Shown in pieces: positions 20,975-31,004 of a stretch of 64,000 nt of DNA. Numbering within the stretch: position 1 is the stretch's first letter; each line of letters opens with the position of its first letter. Under the pieces are notes generated by a model that was given only the letters and a program-made list of their open reading frames with translations, did not search any database and had not been told where the DNA came from. Both the position numbers and the translations under genes were made by a program. Origin of the DNA: Undaria pinnatifida (taxonomy: Eukaryota; Sar; Phaeophyceae; Laminariales; Alariaceae); contig JABAKD010000029.1 in NCBI GenBank assembly GCA_012845835.1, forward strand, positions 13,469,892 through 13,533,891, written 5' to 3'.

Positions 20975-21450
20975 CTTAACCCCTTTGGAGCCCCCGAACC
21001 CCTCCCTATACTAAATCCAAGTAATTTTGTCCCCAATACGGGCTTCCAGTTGTAAAGGGGTTAAAAGCGGCCACTACGTCGTCTCCAGCATGAAACCCTG
21101 TACTTGCGCTGCCGGGGTTGTAACGAGGACAACTGATAGGGACAGCTCACGCTGTACCTACAATGGGATCCGAAGGGTGCGCCAGCTAGCGTTGGGCTGC
21201 GAAAGCAACTGAGTCAAATCGACACACGACGCGTATGAAAATACGTGGAAGTGTGGTGAGCTTATTTTTATTTTTTCCCATCCGCCGGAGGATAAAAAAA
21301 AAAAACTGCCGCGTTTGCGATGGCATGAAATCGAATTCAGCTCGCCAGGTTTCCGACAACAGTCGAGCCCTTTTAGAGCCCCCGAACCCCTCCCTAGACT
21401 AATTTCAAGTGATTTCTTCCTAAAAAAAGGTTTTCCAGTTGTACAGACGT
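20975..21450. repeat. Two copies of a short CCCCGAACCCCTCCCTA repeat
   Basis: Both 20990-21065 and 21376-21450 read CCCCGAACCCCTCCCTA, ACTAAATCCAAGTAATTT or similar, and TTCCAGTTGTA. Distant relatives with TAATTCCAAGTGATT and GTGCAGTTCTCAAAAGGG lie in introns of the last gene (61290-61420, 63165-63235). Confidence 0.45.
21152..21307 (+). repeat. Dispersed repeat, copy inverted at 59777-59913
   Basis: The block CAATGGGATCCGAAGGGTG, CGCCAGCTAGCGTTGGGCTG, CGAAAGCAACTGAGT and TACGTGGAAGTGTGGTGAGC is nearly identical to the reverse complement of 59809-59910. Both copies end in a hairpin CATCCGCCGGAGGAT and an A/T run. High identity over about 110 bp suggests recent spread or constraint. Confidence 0.7.
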
Positions 21451-21674
21451 CAAATCAAGACTACAGCAGGTCCCTTATTAAGAGCAAACTTTTTTAAGGG
21501 CCATCGGTATATTAAGGACCCTGTCGGCTTTTGACGCACTTTCAGCTGAGAGTGGCCTTGAACGTATTATACGTCTACATGATCTTTGTTTTTATTTGTT
21601 TTCTTATTTTGTTTTTTGTTTTTTGTTTTTGTTTTTGTTTTTGTTTATTTCGTATTTCTCTCTTCCAATGTATT

Positions 21675-21884
21675 CCTGTTGCTGACGTATGTATGTTGTG
21701 CCTGTCGTACCCAGTACTAGGGCATGACATTGCGTTGTCGAATGCATTACGATGCATTATCTCTGTGTCGTAGCTTGTGACCACAGAGCTGATCTTTCTA
21801 GGGTGAAGAATCAGTACGGACACTGGGTGTGCTGGATGTCGACGAGTAGAAGAACGGTTTAATGTGAAGAACACACACACATGA
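21675..21884 (+). repeat. Dispersed repeat block A, copy 1
   Basis: About 205 bp almost identical to 26750-26953: GTTGCTGACGTATGTATG, CCCAGTACTAGGGCATGAC, GCATTACGATGCATTATC, CTTTCTAGGGTGAAGAATC and AAGAACACACACACAT. A diverged third copy is at 23060-23205. It contains the palindrome-like GCATTACGATGC. Confidence 0.75.
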
Positions 21885-21994
21885 TTCGTATAATACCAGT
21901 CCTGCTTCGTACTACAGCAGTAGGGTCTTTCGAAACCCAGTATGGTTGCGGCTATCGATCAATGATGATACGTAGTTGCCGACCGCTGCTGTCT

Positions 21995-22180
21995 GTTGTT
22001 ACTCTGTTGTGCTTTATTTTTCATTTTCTTTCTTGTCGCGCCGCCCTGTTTACCCTTTTTCTTTCCAATCGTTTTCTCCTTGTTTTTCTCGCTTTTTATT
22101 CATCTTTTATTTTATTTTCCCAAATTGTTCCCAAAAAAGATAACCCCAACCCCAGCCCTATACCCCAACCCATACGAAAT
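21995..22180. repeat. Polypyrimidine stretch and decayed telomere-like tract
   Basis: A T/C-rich tract runs from 21995 to 22135. It is followed at 22143-22175 by CCCCAACCCCAGCCC-like words and CCCATACGAAA, the word that also follows the FB-A telomere-like tract. Confidence 0.4.
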
Positions 22181-22224
22181 ATAACGCTACTGCTGTGGTG
22201 AAATGGTTGAATAAACACAATAAC

Positions 22225-22430
22225 AACTACCTTTCATTGTAGACTGACTCCTGATTTCACTTTTATATATTTCTGGTGGAGGCAAGAATTGCGTCAGCTG
22301 TGATACACGCGTGTACCACCGTGGGTTGTTTGTTGTTCTTCCCTCTGGGTTATTCCTCAGCTCCAAAGTGACTGGAGCCTGTCCTGTGACCACGGACTTG
22401 AGTATGCGAGTTAATGTGAGAACAACAACA
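22225..22430 (+). repeat. Dispersed repeat block B, copy 1
   Basis: Shared with 26470-26660 and 38735-38945: GTAGACTGACTCC, TTTCACTTTTATAT, GCGTCAGCTGTG, GGGTATTCCTC, GACTGGAGCCTGTCCTGTG and ATGTGAGAACAACAAC. Blocks A and B co-occur but in different orders (A then B here, B then A at 26.5 kb). Confidence 0.7.
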
Positions 22431-22745
22431 ACCTGGTGATGTATATCACCAGCAAATACGTTACAGTCTGATGTGCTGGCTTGCATAAGATTCGTTTTTG
22501 GTCTACGTGTGCTCATTTAGCGTGGGTGTGGTTGGCATCTCATGGCCAAATCACGACCGTTGTATTACGCAGCTTAGCCTTATGGCTTGCAAAGATGAGT
22601 ACTACTGTACCGTCCCCAAATTCGTCGAACTCACAGCTAACGTTGTTAGAATAGCATTCTAAGCTCACCTCTAGCAGTATTTAGTATCTATTTGCTACAA
22701 GTACCTGGTACAGTATGTGTTTTCTTGTATTAGACTATATTCTAT

Positions 22746-23041
22746 TTTTTTTTTCTTTTCTTTTCTCACACTTCTACTTTCCAGCTTCTGGAGAAGCCGT
22801 GGTCACAGGTTCGTGCCTTCTCCCCGGTTCTTGCCTTCAATTTTTATCGCGCATAGGGTTCAGCAATTCCACTGCTCGTCGATTGTTCATCAAGTGTTTC
22901 TAACTTTCCGCGCGTCAATTTATGCACAAGAAAAAGTCCCAACGAATTTATACGAGTATGCACTCGGCGGGGCTCGATTTCGCGAAACTGACCTATACCA
23001 GGCTCGAGGATAATAACCTGATACACAACCGGGGCGACCGG
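22746..23041 (-). mobile_element. SINE A, copy 3
   Basis: An inverted full-length copy. A T/C tract at 22746-22765 corresponds to the A tail, the body matches copies 1 and 2, and the head CCGGTCGCCCCGG (minus) ends at 23041. The B-box has a small change (ATCGAGCCCC). Confidence 0.75.
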
Positions 23042-23059
23042 CCTATCATTCTGTTTCGA

Positions 23060-23205
23060 TCTTTCAGCGTGGTTTGTGACCCCAGAGCTCATCTGTCTGC
23101 CCCAGAGCTCATCTGTCTGCTCTATTACTATTAATAGGCATTATCGGCACGGACACAGGTTGTGTAGTATAGATGGGTGGGAACATCAGTTTCATGTCAA
23201 GAACA
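23060..23205 (+). repeat. Diverged copy of block A with internal 22-bp duplication
   Basis: GTGACCCCAGAGCTCATC, CACGGACACAGG and GTCAAGAACACACACACC align with the end of block A. CCCCAGAGCTCATCTGTCTG is duplicated in tandem near 23084-23118. Confidence 0.55.
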
Positions 23206-23529
23206 CACACACCTGTGGGCCTCATACCTCTAGTCTATACCATTATATAAATAATATGGTACCAGGTACCTGGTATCATTTAGTCTGTCGTATACGTGGG
23301 CTGACTTTTCGTTCGTGGCGGATGTACGACTTGCTTTAGCTATAATACTTAGACATTCTTGGGCTGGTATTCTTCCAAACCGTATAGACTGTGCTGTGAG
23401 ACCACCTACAACCGACGACGTGACTATGAGAACAACAAAGGACCAATGAACCAATCGCTGCGTGTGTAAAGCACGAAAGAGTAGGCTCCTGTGACACAGC
23501 AGTTCATACAAAAAACAGATGCCGCAAAC

Positions 23530-23613
23530 CTGAGGAAGTTGCGCGAGAGCCAAAAGCAGCCCCCCCGTGAACCCGACGTAGGTGAATATCAGCTCTTCGG
23601 TGAAAAGACTCAT
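23530..23613 (-). CDS. Possible first exon of a PQ-loop (SWEET-like) membrane protein
   Basis: The ATG at 23613-23611 opens 28 codons ending GFTGGLLLALAQLPQ, directly followed by a GT donor (CTCAG then GTTTGCGG) at 23529. A glycine-rich hydrophobic helix closed by a Pro-Gln pair is the hallmark of PQ-loop proteins (SemiSWEET, cystinosin-like), small transporters with such a motif at the end of helix 1. I found no following exon. The downstream minus sequence runs into dispersed repeats, so the gene may be truncated. The motif is short, and a chance match is possible. Confidence 0.3.
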
Positions 23614-24361
23614 CGTCGCCTCTGTGTCACAGCAGCAGTCGCGTTTCCTTTCGTTGCAAGCTGCAAAGAGGTTCTTGCCTCCTCCTCCCCTCTAGAAGCT
23701 GGAGTTAGCGGCGCGTTCGCAGCACACCCCCTTCCTGTGGAGACGTTGAACTTGCGAAGAAGAGATGAAAGTAGCGGTGTATCTATGTGAACCAAGTGTC
23801 GTCGCGTAGCTCGCAAGGTGGGTGTTCGCGTGTGGTCTGTTATTATTACGTTATCACACGTTAAATCACACTGATGTCTGTGAACTAGGCGTGCACGCTA
23901 TGGATACGCGTCACCGGAAGCATCACCTTCGGCTTCACTCCGCGGGTGTTCTTTATCATCTGTGTGTCGTATTAAACAGCGGGACATATGGGTGAGGCTG
24001 GCCTGAGAGGCTAATTGTTGCCATTAGACAATAATAATACTTGGTACGTATTGCACAGAGCATAGGTCTACTGCTCCTTTTTTGAGTTTTATTATTTCTC
24101 TCGTTTTTCTTCTTTTGCTTCTTTTTTTTCTTGCGAACAGCAGTCTGTTTGGTGTTGCTCTCTGGCTCGTTGCACATGTTTTGACCTCGCGTGTTCGCTG
24201 CCGTTGGTATTGCACGGCCAACTCACCTTGCTTTATTTGCTATGCGTGTTTCTGCCTCACAACGCCCCGGCGGTCTATAGTGGTTACCCTCGAAGTGCTA
24301 CTACTACTGGAGTTGGTCGTTGAGTTCGACTCCCACCCCGTGGTGAGATTTTGAATTATTA

Positions 24362-25521
24362 GAGTGTTTGCGAAAGTACGTTTTTAGAAATTTACTTTTT
24401 CAAAAATTGTCCCGAAGGCAATATTCGCGGTAAATTTTTGAAAAAAAGGCAAATATGTACTTTGTCGAAGGTAGGTTTTGATCAAAAGTTACGGTAAATT
24501 TTGTCTCTCTGTTTCATTAGCCTACAATACACCGAGCATTTGTCCGAGGCAGAACGCCTCTGCAAGGGTCTATAGCGCCCCAACCACGGGACAAACAGGA
24601 CAAGCACCGCTGTTTGCACAGCAGCAGTACAAGCAACGAACGCACGGAGGATGGAGAGGGTAGTACCCTGAGCACGACGCACAGGCGTAACATCAGAGAT
24701 ATGCAGCAGGCCGGTGATGAACCGTCTGTTGCTGCCCTCTGCGTCCGTGACCAAGGGTTTAGCGCTTGCTGCAAGCTGTGGTGAACTTCTCGCAGCTGGC
24801 GGAGTCGAACGCACGCACGCGGAGAGGAGCCTCAACGCAGGGAGCGACACCACGCGCCTTGATTGCGGCTATCGTGTGCCGCATCTGGCAAGATAGGACT
24901 CGTATCGGTCCATCTGTGCGACAGCAGCCACCGCGCTTCTCCAACATCACCGCGACTGAAGCGTGGCATGACTTTTGGTTTAGGGCAGAGGAGCGGAAAC
25001 TCCTCTGCCCTAAACCGCTGCGTGCAGATTCTTCGCAGGGTGGTGCTTCGCAATAACAGGTCCACGTTCCATGGGGAAACTGCGCTTCGCCTTCCCTTCC
25101 GTCGCATGAGGAAGGCGTTGCTCTGCTTGTAGCACGTGTAATGAGGTAGTCCCTGCTCACAAGGTGTTTTTACGCGCGAGACAGACCGCCATACCTCTAA
25201 TTTGTAGTCTGTTGGGTGCTTGCATGTACCACCGTGTTCCAGGTACTGCTGCACCTGAAACGAGAGGCTCGAGACTGGAGTACGTACAACGAGTACTCGT
25301 ATCGTATAGTACTATAGAGCAGCAACTCGCACTGCTGCTGCTGTACTCGTACGTATATTACAATCGCGCACATCCCCGTTTCCCTTCTAAATTTCGGAGG
25401 CGTCGCCTGCAGGATTTTGTTTACCGCTAGCGCAAACACACCAAAAACTCGGTGGGAAGGCAATTTACTTTTTTTAGCGGAAGGCAAGAAAATTTTTAGA
25501 AACGTATTTTCGCAAACACTC
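24362..25521. mobile_element. TIR element with TA target duplication, inserted in SINE B
   Basis: Ends start GAGTGTTTGCGAAAGTACG on the left and, read from the right, GAGTGTTTGCGAAAATACG, and match for about 30-35 bp. TA flanks at 24360-24361 and 25522-25523. The interior (1.16 kb) has subterminal GGCAAATTTACC-like words, many short frames on both strands and a strong hairpin (24977-25016). No transposase catalytic region is recognisable. The TA duplication suggests a Tc1/mariner-like or other TA-targeting source. This is a clear nested insertion: younger than the SINE. Confidence 0.75.
24977..25016. other. Perfect 17-bp hairpin, 6-nt loop
   Basis: The arm GGTTTAGGGCAGAGGAG is followed by the CGGAAA loop and the exact complementary arm. 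It sits near the middle of the TA-flanked TIR element. It resembles a small foldback unit or a strong RNA stem; its function is unknown. Confidence 0.75.
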
Positions 25522-25830
25522 TATTTGCGAAAAAAAAGCAACAACCAAATGGACGGAGAGAAGAACTGCTGTGGAGAACGCCTGTTACAATTAACAGCAG
25601 TGTGGGTATAGGCACAATTCGACGGAGTCGACGAGGGAAGAAGATGCCGAATTGTTCTCGCGGTAAAAATGAAGGCGCGTACCGTTGTGGGGAAGGGTGA
25701 AAAGGGTACGCTTTGTGTGACCCCGGATCTGAGTTGCTACTGGGAGAAACCAGAAAACAGTAGTGGGGAGCGCGAGAGAAGTGCGAGGATAATAAATGGG
25801 AAGGGAAAAAAAAACAAAAGTGTGCGACCA

Positions 25831-26164
25831 CAGAAAAAACTCGTCTTTGTTTGTCTCTGGACTGCTTTGAAAAAGAACACACATACGTACGAGTATTTAT
25901 ATTTGCTTTGCGTGCCGTGATGTCGGAGAAAACAGTGCAAAAAGTTCCAAAATCTAAAATTCTAAATATAATTGGTGTGTGATTCGTTTAGCTGGATGAA
26001 GCCCCACGTCACACCACACAACCAGGGCATCTTTGATGTGTTGTGTTGTGTGTTACACAGAGTAGGGATCACCCTTAACACGCTAGCCAGTAATCTTAAC
26101 ACGCTAGTAGCGGATTCGCTTTGATCACCAGCTAGCAGGTACAGGGGGGGGCTACCCCAAGTTA
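25831..26164. other. No gene; direct repeat of TTAACACGCTAG words
   Basis: CTTAACACGCTAG occurs twice (about 26074 and 26096). The rest is unremarkable. Confidence 0.35.
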
Positions 26165-26660
26165 CCCTCATTTTTTTCTCTTTTCCTTTCCTTGCTTCCT
26201 CTTCTTGTCTTGCCTTTTCTTGCTTTTCTTGTCTTTTCTTTCTTTTTCTTTCTCGTTTTCTTTTTTCGCTTTCTTCTCTTTTCTTTCCTTTCCTTTTTCT
26301 TCTTATTTGTTCTTTGTTTCTTTTTTCCAATTGACTTGCGTCTGTCGTGCGTATGCGTGGTGATAGACACTATTAATACGTGTAATATATACGTGGTAGT
26401 CTTTCTTGGGTGGCAAGCGGTATCAAGCGCGAGTAATGAGACGTATGCACCAGGTATAGACCTGGCGCATCGTAGACTGACTCCCGATTTCACTTTTATA
26501 TGTTTCTAGTGGAGCATGAATTGCGTCAGCTGTGATATATGCGTGTACCACCTTGGTTTTTTTTTGTTTTTTCCCTAGGGTATTCCTCAGCTCCAGAGTG
26601 ACTGGAGCCTGTCCTGTGACCACGGACTTGATTATGCGAGTTAATGTGAGAACAACAACG
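26165..26660 (+). repeat. Long dispersed repeat: polypyrimidine head plus block B, copy 2
   Basis: The head is a T/C-rich tract (TTCCTTTCCTTGCTTCCTC and similar), then TTGACTTGCGTCT, GTGCGTATGCGT, TTCTTGGGTGGCAAGCGGTA and block B. The same order and spacing occur at 38437-38945, so the element is at least 490 bp. A Lys/Arg-rich frame on the other strand is an artefact of the pyrimidine tract. I do not recognise the class. Confidence 0.7.
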
Positions 26661-26749
26661 AAAACAACTCTCTGTCAGCTGTGTTTTTTTTCGGGGGGGG
26701 GGTGTTGTCTTCACATTAAAACCGTCCTTTCTACCCAACGACATCACTG

Positions 26750-26953
26750 TTGCTGACGTATGTATGTTGTGCCTGTCGTACCCAGTACTAGGGCATGACA
26801 TTGCGTTGTCGAATGCATTACGATGCATCATCTCTGTGTCGTAGCTTGTGACCACAGAGCTGATCTTTCTAGGGTGAAGAATCAGTACGGACACTGGGTG
26901 TGCTGGATGTCGACGAGTAGAAGAACGGTTTAATGTGAAGAACACACACACAT
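26750..26953 (+). repeat. Dispersed repeat block A, copy 2
   Basis: About 205 bp with only one or two differences from 21675-21884. This is much higher identity than most repeats here, pointing to a recent copy or gene conversion within 5 kb. Confidence 0.8.
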
Positions 26954-27488
26954 CAGTACACCCAGAGTCCGTGCTGAATCTTCATCGAGAGAAATACCAA
27001 TTCTTCTGTGGTCACATACGACTCCTGTGGAACAAAGTACAGTAAACCAAACAAGCAGTCGCAATTCATCAAGGTAAACGCAAATGAAATGCTGGCGTAC
27101 TGGGTACGAGAACACAACAAAACAAGCCAGATCATGAAAAAAAGAAGAGTAAACCTCTTATTTTACTTCGTATTTAACACACTAAGGCCATTTCTTATGC
27201 AGTCGGGTTCCGCCAGTCGAAACGGCCCTTTTCAACTGGACTTGTTTCCCACTGGATTCTTCTGGTCCTTCTTCTTATCGTCAGTCGAGTTGATTTTATA
27301 GTTTTTGTGCTCTTCCTAGAGGCGGTTGGTGTGAGGGAGTACTAGTGCTGTACAGCAGGCGAAATCGGTTGGCAGCTCTGCGCTTCGCGCTGTCTCCGCG
27401 AGCAACGGCTCGACGAACCTTCGTCCCAGCGAGTTGGTGGCTTTGGGCTTAGCCGAAAGCCGCCAAAGCTACGTTCGTGGAGTTGCAC

Positions 27489-27761
27489 TCAGCCGAGAGC
27501 CGCCAAAGCTACAGTTGGCGCAGCCGTTGTTGGCAGCATGGGATCGAGACCACGCGCTGCTGCCGTCGTGTGATACACGCTGCTGGCGAGCGGAACTAGG
27601 AATGCGCCACGCTGACTTGCTGCGAGAAGCAACATCAGGGATAGCCAAGCCAGCGTCAGCGCCTTGTATGATACTGCAGTGTGGTACCTGGTATGGGGGT
27701 GTGCCCGTGTGCCCGTTCGGGTGTGTGTTTGGTGGTGGGATGGGCGATGCGATCGGTTCAA
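27489..27761 (-). CDS. Possible gene fragment with N-terminal hydrophobic region, inside H1
   Basis: A frame containing ALTLAWLSLMLLLAASQRGAF and then Ser/Thr/Ala-rich sequence (VYHTTAAARGLDP) resembles a signal or bipartite plastid-targeting leader, in which a hydrophobic helix is followed by a Phe-containing cleavage motif. It lies in the unique part of a Harbinger-like element, next to a 48-bp-spaced repeat of GCCGAAAGCCGCCAAAGC-like words. It could be a captured host exon or a chance frame. Confidence 0.2.
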   Translation of the reverse strand: MNRSHRPSHHQTHTRTGTRAHPHTRYHTAVSYKALTLAWLSLMLLLAASQRGAFLVPLASSVYHTTAAARGLDPMLPTTAAPTVALAALG

Positions 27762-27839
27762 AAAACGTGTGTAAAACTCTTTCGACTGAGTTTTTCGACT
27801 GGAGGGTTCAATCGAAAAAGTCGAGTTTTTCGACTGGAT

Positions 27840-29387
27840 GGGCCACCTGCACTATCTGCATTTTTGGTGGAAGCTTCCGTGGAAGCAATGGAAGCTTCCA
27901 TGGAAGTATAGAAGCTTCCACGCTTCCATGAAAGCTTTCATGGAAGCTCCCATGAAAGCTTCCACGGAAGCTTCCACCGAAGCAACTTCCACGGAAAGCT
28001 TCCATGAAAGCTTCAACGGAAGCAACTTCCACGGAAGCTCCCACGAAAGCTTCCACGAAAGCTTCCACGGAAGCAAAGCTTCCACGGAAGTTTCCACGGA
28101 AGCAACTTCCACGGACGCTTCCACGGAAGCTTCCGTGAAAGCTTCCACGGAAATTTCCACCGAGACAACTTCCACGGAAGCTTCCATGAAAGCTTTCACG
28201 GAAGCTACTTCCACAAAAGCTTTTACGAAAGCTTCCACGGAAGCTTCCATGAAAGCTTCCACGAAAGCAACTTCCACGAAAGCTTCCACGGAAGCAACTT
28301 CCACGGAATCTTCCACCGAAGCGACTTCCACGGAAGCTTCCATGAAAGCTTCTACGGAAGCTTCCACGGAAGCAACTTCCACGAAAGCTTCCGCGGAAGC
28401 AACTTCCACGGAAGCAACTTCCACGAAAGCTTTCACGGAAACTTCCACGGAAGCAACCTAACCCTAGCCCTAACCCTAACCCCAAGATTCCATGGAAGTT
28501 AGACTTCCATGGAAGCTTCCATTACTTCCACGAAAGCTTCCATTACTTCCATGAAAGCTTCCATGGAAGTTACTTCGATGGAGGCTTTCGTGGAAGCTTT
28601 CGTGGAAGCTCCCCTGGAAGCTTTCATATCTTTCATATCTTCCATGGAAGCTTTCACGGCAGCTTCCACGACAGCTTCCGTGGAAGTTACTTCCGTGAAA
28701 GCCTCCATAACTTCCGCGAAATCTTCCATTACTTCCATGAAAGCTTCCATGAAAGCTTGCGTGGAAGTTACTTCCGTGGAAGCTTCCATAACTTCGGCGA
28801 AAGCTTCCATTACTTTCATGAGAGCTTCCATGGAAGCTTTCGTGGAAGTTATTTCCATGGAAGCTTTCGCGGAAGCTTTCGTGGAAGCTCCCGTGGAAGT
28901 TGATTCCGTGGAAGCTTTCATATCTTCCATATCTTCCATGGGAGCTTCCACGGAAGCTTCCACGAAAGCTTCCACGGAAGTTACTTCCGTGAAAGCCTCC
29001 ATAACTTCCGCGAAAGCTTTCATTACTTCCATGAAAGCTTCCATGAAAGCTTCCATGGAAGTTACTTCCGTGAAAGCATCCATAACTTCCACGAAAGCTT
29101 CCATTACTTCCATGAAAGCTTCCATGGAAGCTTTCGTGGAAGTTACTTTCATGGAAGCTTGCTTGGAAGCTTTCGTGGAAGCTCCTGTGGAAGTTATTCC
29201 CGTGGAAGCTTTCAAATCTTCCATATCTTCCATGGAAGCTTCCACCGCTGTCATTGCTTCCATGGAAGCTTCCATGGAAGCTTCCATAGCTTGCATATCT
29301 TCCATGGAAGCTTCCATGGAAGCGGTGAAAGCTTCCACGGGAGCTTTCACGAGCTTCCACGCAAAATGCAAGTTGTGCAGGAGACCG
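27840..29387. mobile_element. Palindromic array element FB-C with 8-bp target duplication
   Basis: GACTGGAT at 27832-27839 and 29388-29395 flanks it exactly. The left end is GGGCCACCTGCAC, TATCTGCATTTTT, GGTGGAAG. The right end read inward is CGGTCTCCTGCAC, AACTTGCATTTTG, CGTGGAAG. The left half consists of GCTTCCACGGAA, GCTTCCACGAAA and GCAACTTCCACG units. The right half holds their complements, so the 1.55-kb element is one large inverted repeat around a telomere-like centre. Units are 12 bp, keeping frames open on both strands. Same family as FB-B, hence hAT-like and non-autonomous by inference. Confidence 0.85.
28457..28483. repeat. Telomere-like tract at the symmetry centre of FB-C
   Basis: CCTAACCCTAGCCCTAACCC and one more unit sit exactly where array orientation flips. 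Four and a half units, one degenerate. Confidence 0.75.
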
Positions 29388-29533
29388 GACTGGATCCGCC
29401 AGTCGGAATTCTCAGTCGAAAAAAGTTGAGTCGAAAACGCCCTTCTTCGACTGCGTAAGAAAGCCCGATTTGGGCTTCAGTCAAAAAAGGCCGTTTTCGA
29501 CTGACAAATCCGACTGCATAAGAAATGGCCTAA

Positions 29534-30046
29534 GGGAGATTCCTATGATAACGAACAAAAAATGCCAGGAAACGTGACATTTTTGTCAAGAATCCTGATC
29601 TTTCATGTATGTCACGATGTGTGACAAAAACATCGAATCTCATGACATATTTTTTTATGATTTGGTCAAAACGGTTCACATAATCACGGTGTTTTCTGAC
29701 AAATGTCACACCTCCTAAAACACAAGAAGACGCGCCTACTCAAGACACACAAAACCACTCTGCACTCCATCGACATCGAGGGAGGATATCCAGGGCCGGT
29801 GGGGGCACATATGGTGCATAGCAGACCCTGCGAATGCTAAGCATGCCGGTTGGGAGGAAAGACGAGGTACTGCGGACGATGAGCGACTGCCCACAGGAAA
29901 GTCTGTGGCGTTTTGAGTGTAAATGTCACCAAACGTGAAATGTCATCTCTTTTCATCGTTCGGAATTAAATGTCAAGATTCGTGGTATTTTGTCACACCC
30001 AAATGTCACGGTCCCTGACATTTTGTTTCGTCGTTAGGAAAGATCC
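29534..30046. mobile_element. Harbinger-like element H2, abutting H1 and sharing its TAA
   Basis: TAA at 29531-29533 (also the right duplication of H1) and 30047-30049. The ends are GGGAGATTCCTATGATAACG on the left and GGATCTTTCCTAACGACG read from the right. They then share GAAACAAAATGTCAGG or a near match and CGTGACATT. It is 513 bp, dominated by TGTCA words, and non-coding. Confidence 0.7.
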
Positions 30047-30099
30047 TAATACCAGGTACATATTGCTATAATATATGTATAGCAAGCCCCTACATCTAT

Positions 30100-30980
30100 G
30101 CGAGCTAAACCTGTTAAAAACCCTCCCCCCCCAAAAAAAAAAGAACCCCCCCCCCGCCTCTCTTTTCCCCCGTTCCCTCTTGTTCATACGCCCCACCTAA
30201 AATTGAAATCTGCCAGAGTAATAAACACTTCCACGCAGTTGATATCACCTCATTTTCTTTCTAGCCATCCATACCGTAGTTCCAATTCATCCCCCCCCGC
30301 CCTCCCAACGCCCCCTCTTCCCCACCACCCACACCATCGCCTAGACCTAGCACCACACGTATAGCAAGCCCCTACATCTATGCGACCTAAAGCTGCTGAA
30401 CCCTCCCCCCCCCCCCCCCCCTCCCCCAACCCCCCAACCCCCCCACCCCCTCGAACACTCCGTCCTCTCCTTACTGGTTGTACGACTTACAGGATATATA
30501 CATGATAAACCGGTGCATTCCTTCCCCAACCGTCAGATTTGTCCCCTTAGAGGATTTTTTAGTTTCCGCGCACAGATTGGGTTGCCCCGCCCACCCCCCC
30601 CCCCCCCCCCTCCCGCTCCCTCTTGTTCAAACCCAGGCTCCCACGCCCTTAAAACCTCCGCCCTCCCCTCACCGGTTGTACGACTTACAGTATATACTTG
30701 ATAAACTGATGCATTTCCTTCCACAGCTGTCAGAATTTGTCCCCCTCAAGAACGAGTTATATAGTTTCCGCACACAGACTGACTAGCATCACCCTGTTGA
30801 CCCTGATAAGCTACACTGTAGTTCCAAGGGGAGTCACCGACCTATATCCTTAATGAGGACACACAACCCGTAATACGCGCGATCGGAGTATCACACACAG
30901 CTTGCAAAGATGAGTTTCGACAAAATCTTCGATCTCACAGCTGGAGTGTATTTTTATGTTTATAATATGCAGCAGTGCTT
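30100..30980 (+). repeat. C-rich composite dispersed repeat, copy 2
   Basis: Inverted relative to 12540-13480 with the same block order. Three C runs (30125-30160, 30405-30450, 30595-30612) match the G runs there. The best-conserved part is 30780-30965, ending AGCTTGCAAAGATGAGTTTC and CTCACAGCTGGAGTGT. Confidence 0.7.
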
Positions 30981-31004
30981 ATATACAGCAGCACTCAGTG
31001 TAAT

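Larger units (their letters stand above)
24259..25830 (+). mobile_element. SINE B, copy 1, split by a TIR element
   Basis: The head (24259-24359) has GCCCCGGCGGTCTATAGTGG with an A-box-like word and the B-box GAGTTCGACTCCC. The body resumes after 25522 with TTTGCGAAAAAA, CACAATTCGACG, CTCGCGGTAAAAATGAAGG, GTGACCCCGGATCTGAG and GAGCGCGAGAGAAGTGCG. Joined across the insertion, it aligns continuously with the uninterrupted copy at 34148-34475. A related copy is at 31005-31385. Confidence 0.75.
27186..29530. mobile_element. Harbinger-like element H1, TAA target duplication, carrying a nested FB element
   Basis: TAA at 27183-27185 and 29531-29533. The ends begin GGCCATTTCTTATGCAGTC on both sides and stay similar through CAGTCGAAA and ACGGCC, giving TIRs of about 55 bp. 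TTCGACTG subrepeats lie inside both ends (27780-27839 and 29396-29470). Without the nested FB-C element the unit is about 790 bp. TAA duplication and GGCC ends fit PIF/Harbinger. No transposase remains. Confidence 0.8.

Noticed and set aside
26152-26493. Lys/Arg-rich protein on minus
   Set aside because: Antisense of a polypyrimidine tract that is part of a dispersed repeat.
27808-29429. Long open frames on both strands (200-306 codons) in the FB-C region as proteins
   Set aside because: Units of 12 bp keep frames open by arithmetic. All frames and both strands give simple repeats such as MEAS or FHGS, so this is repeat DNA, not genes.
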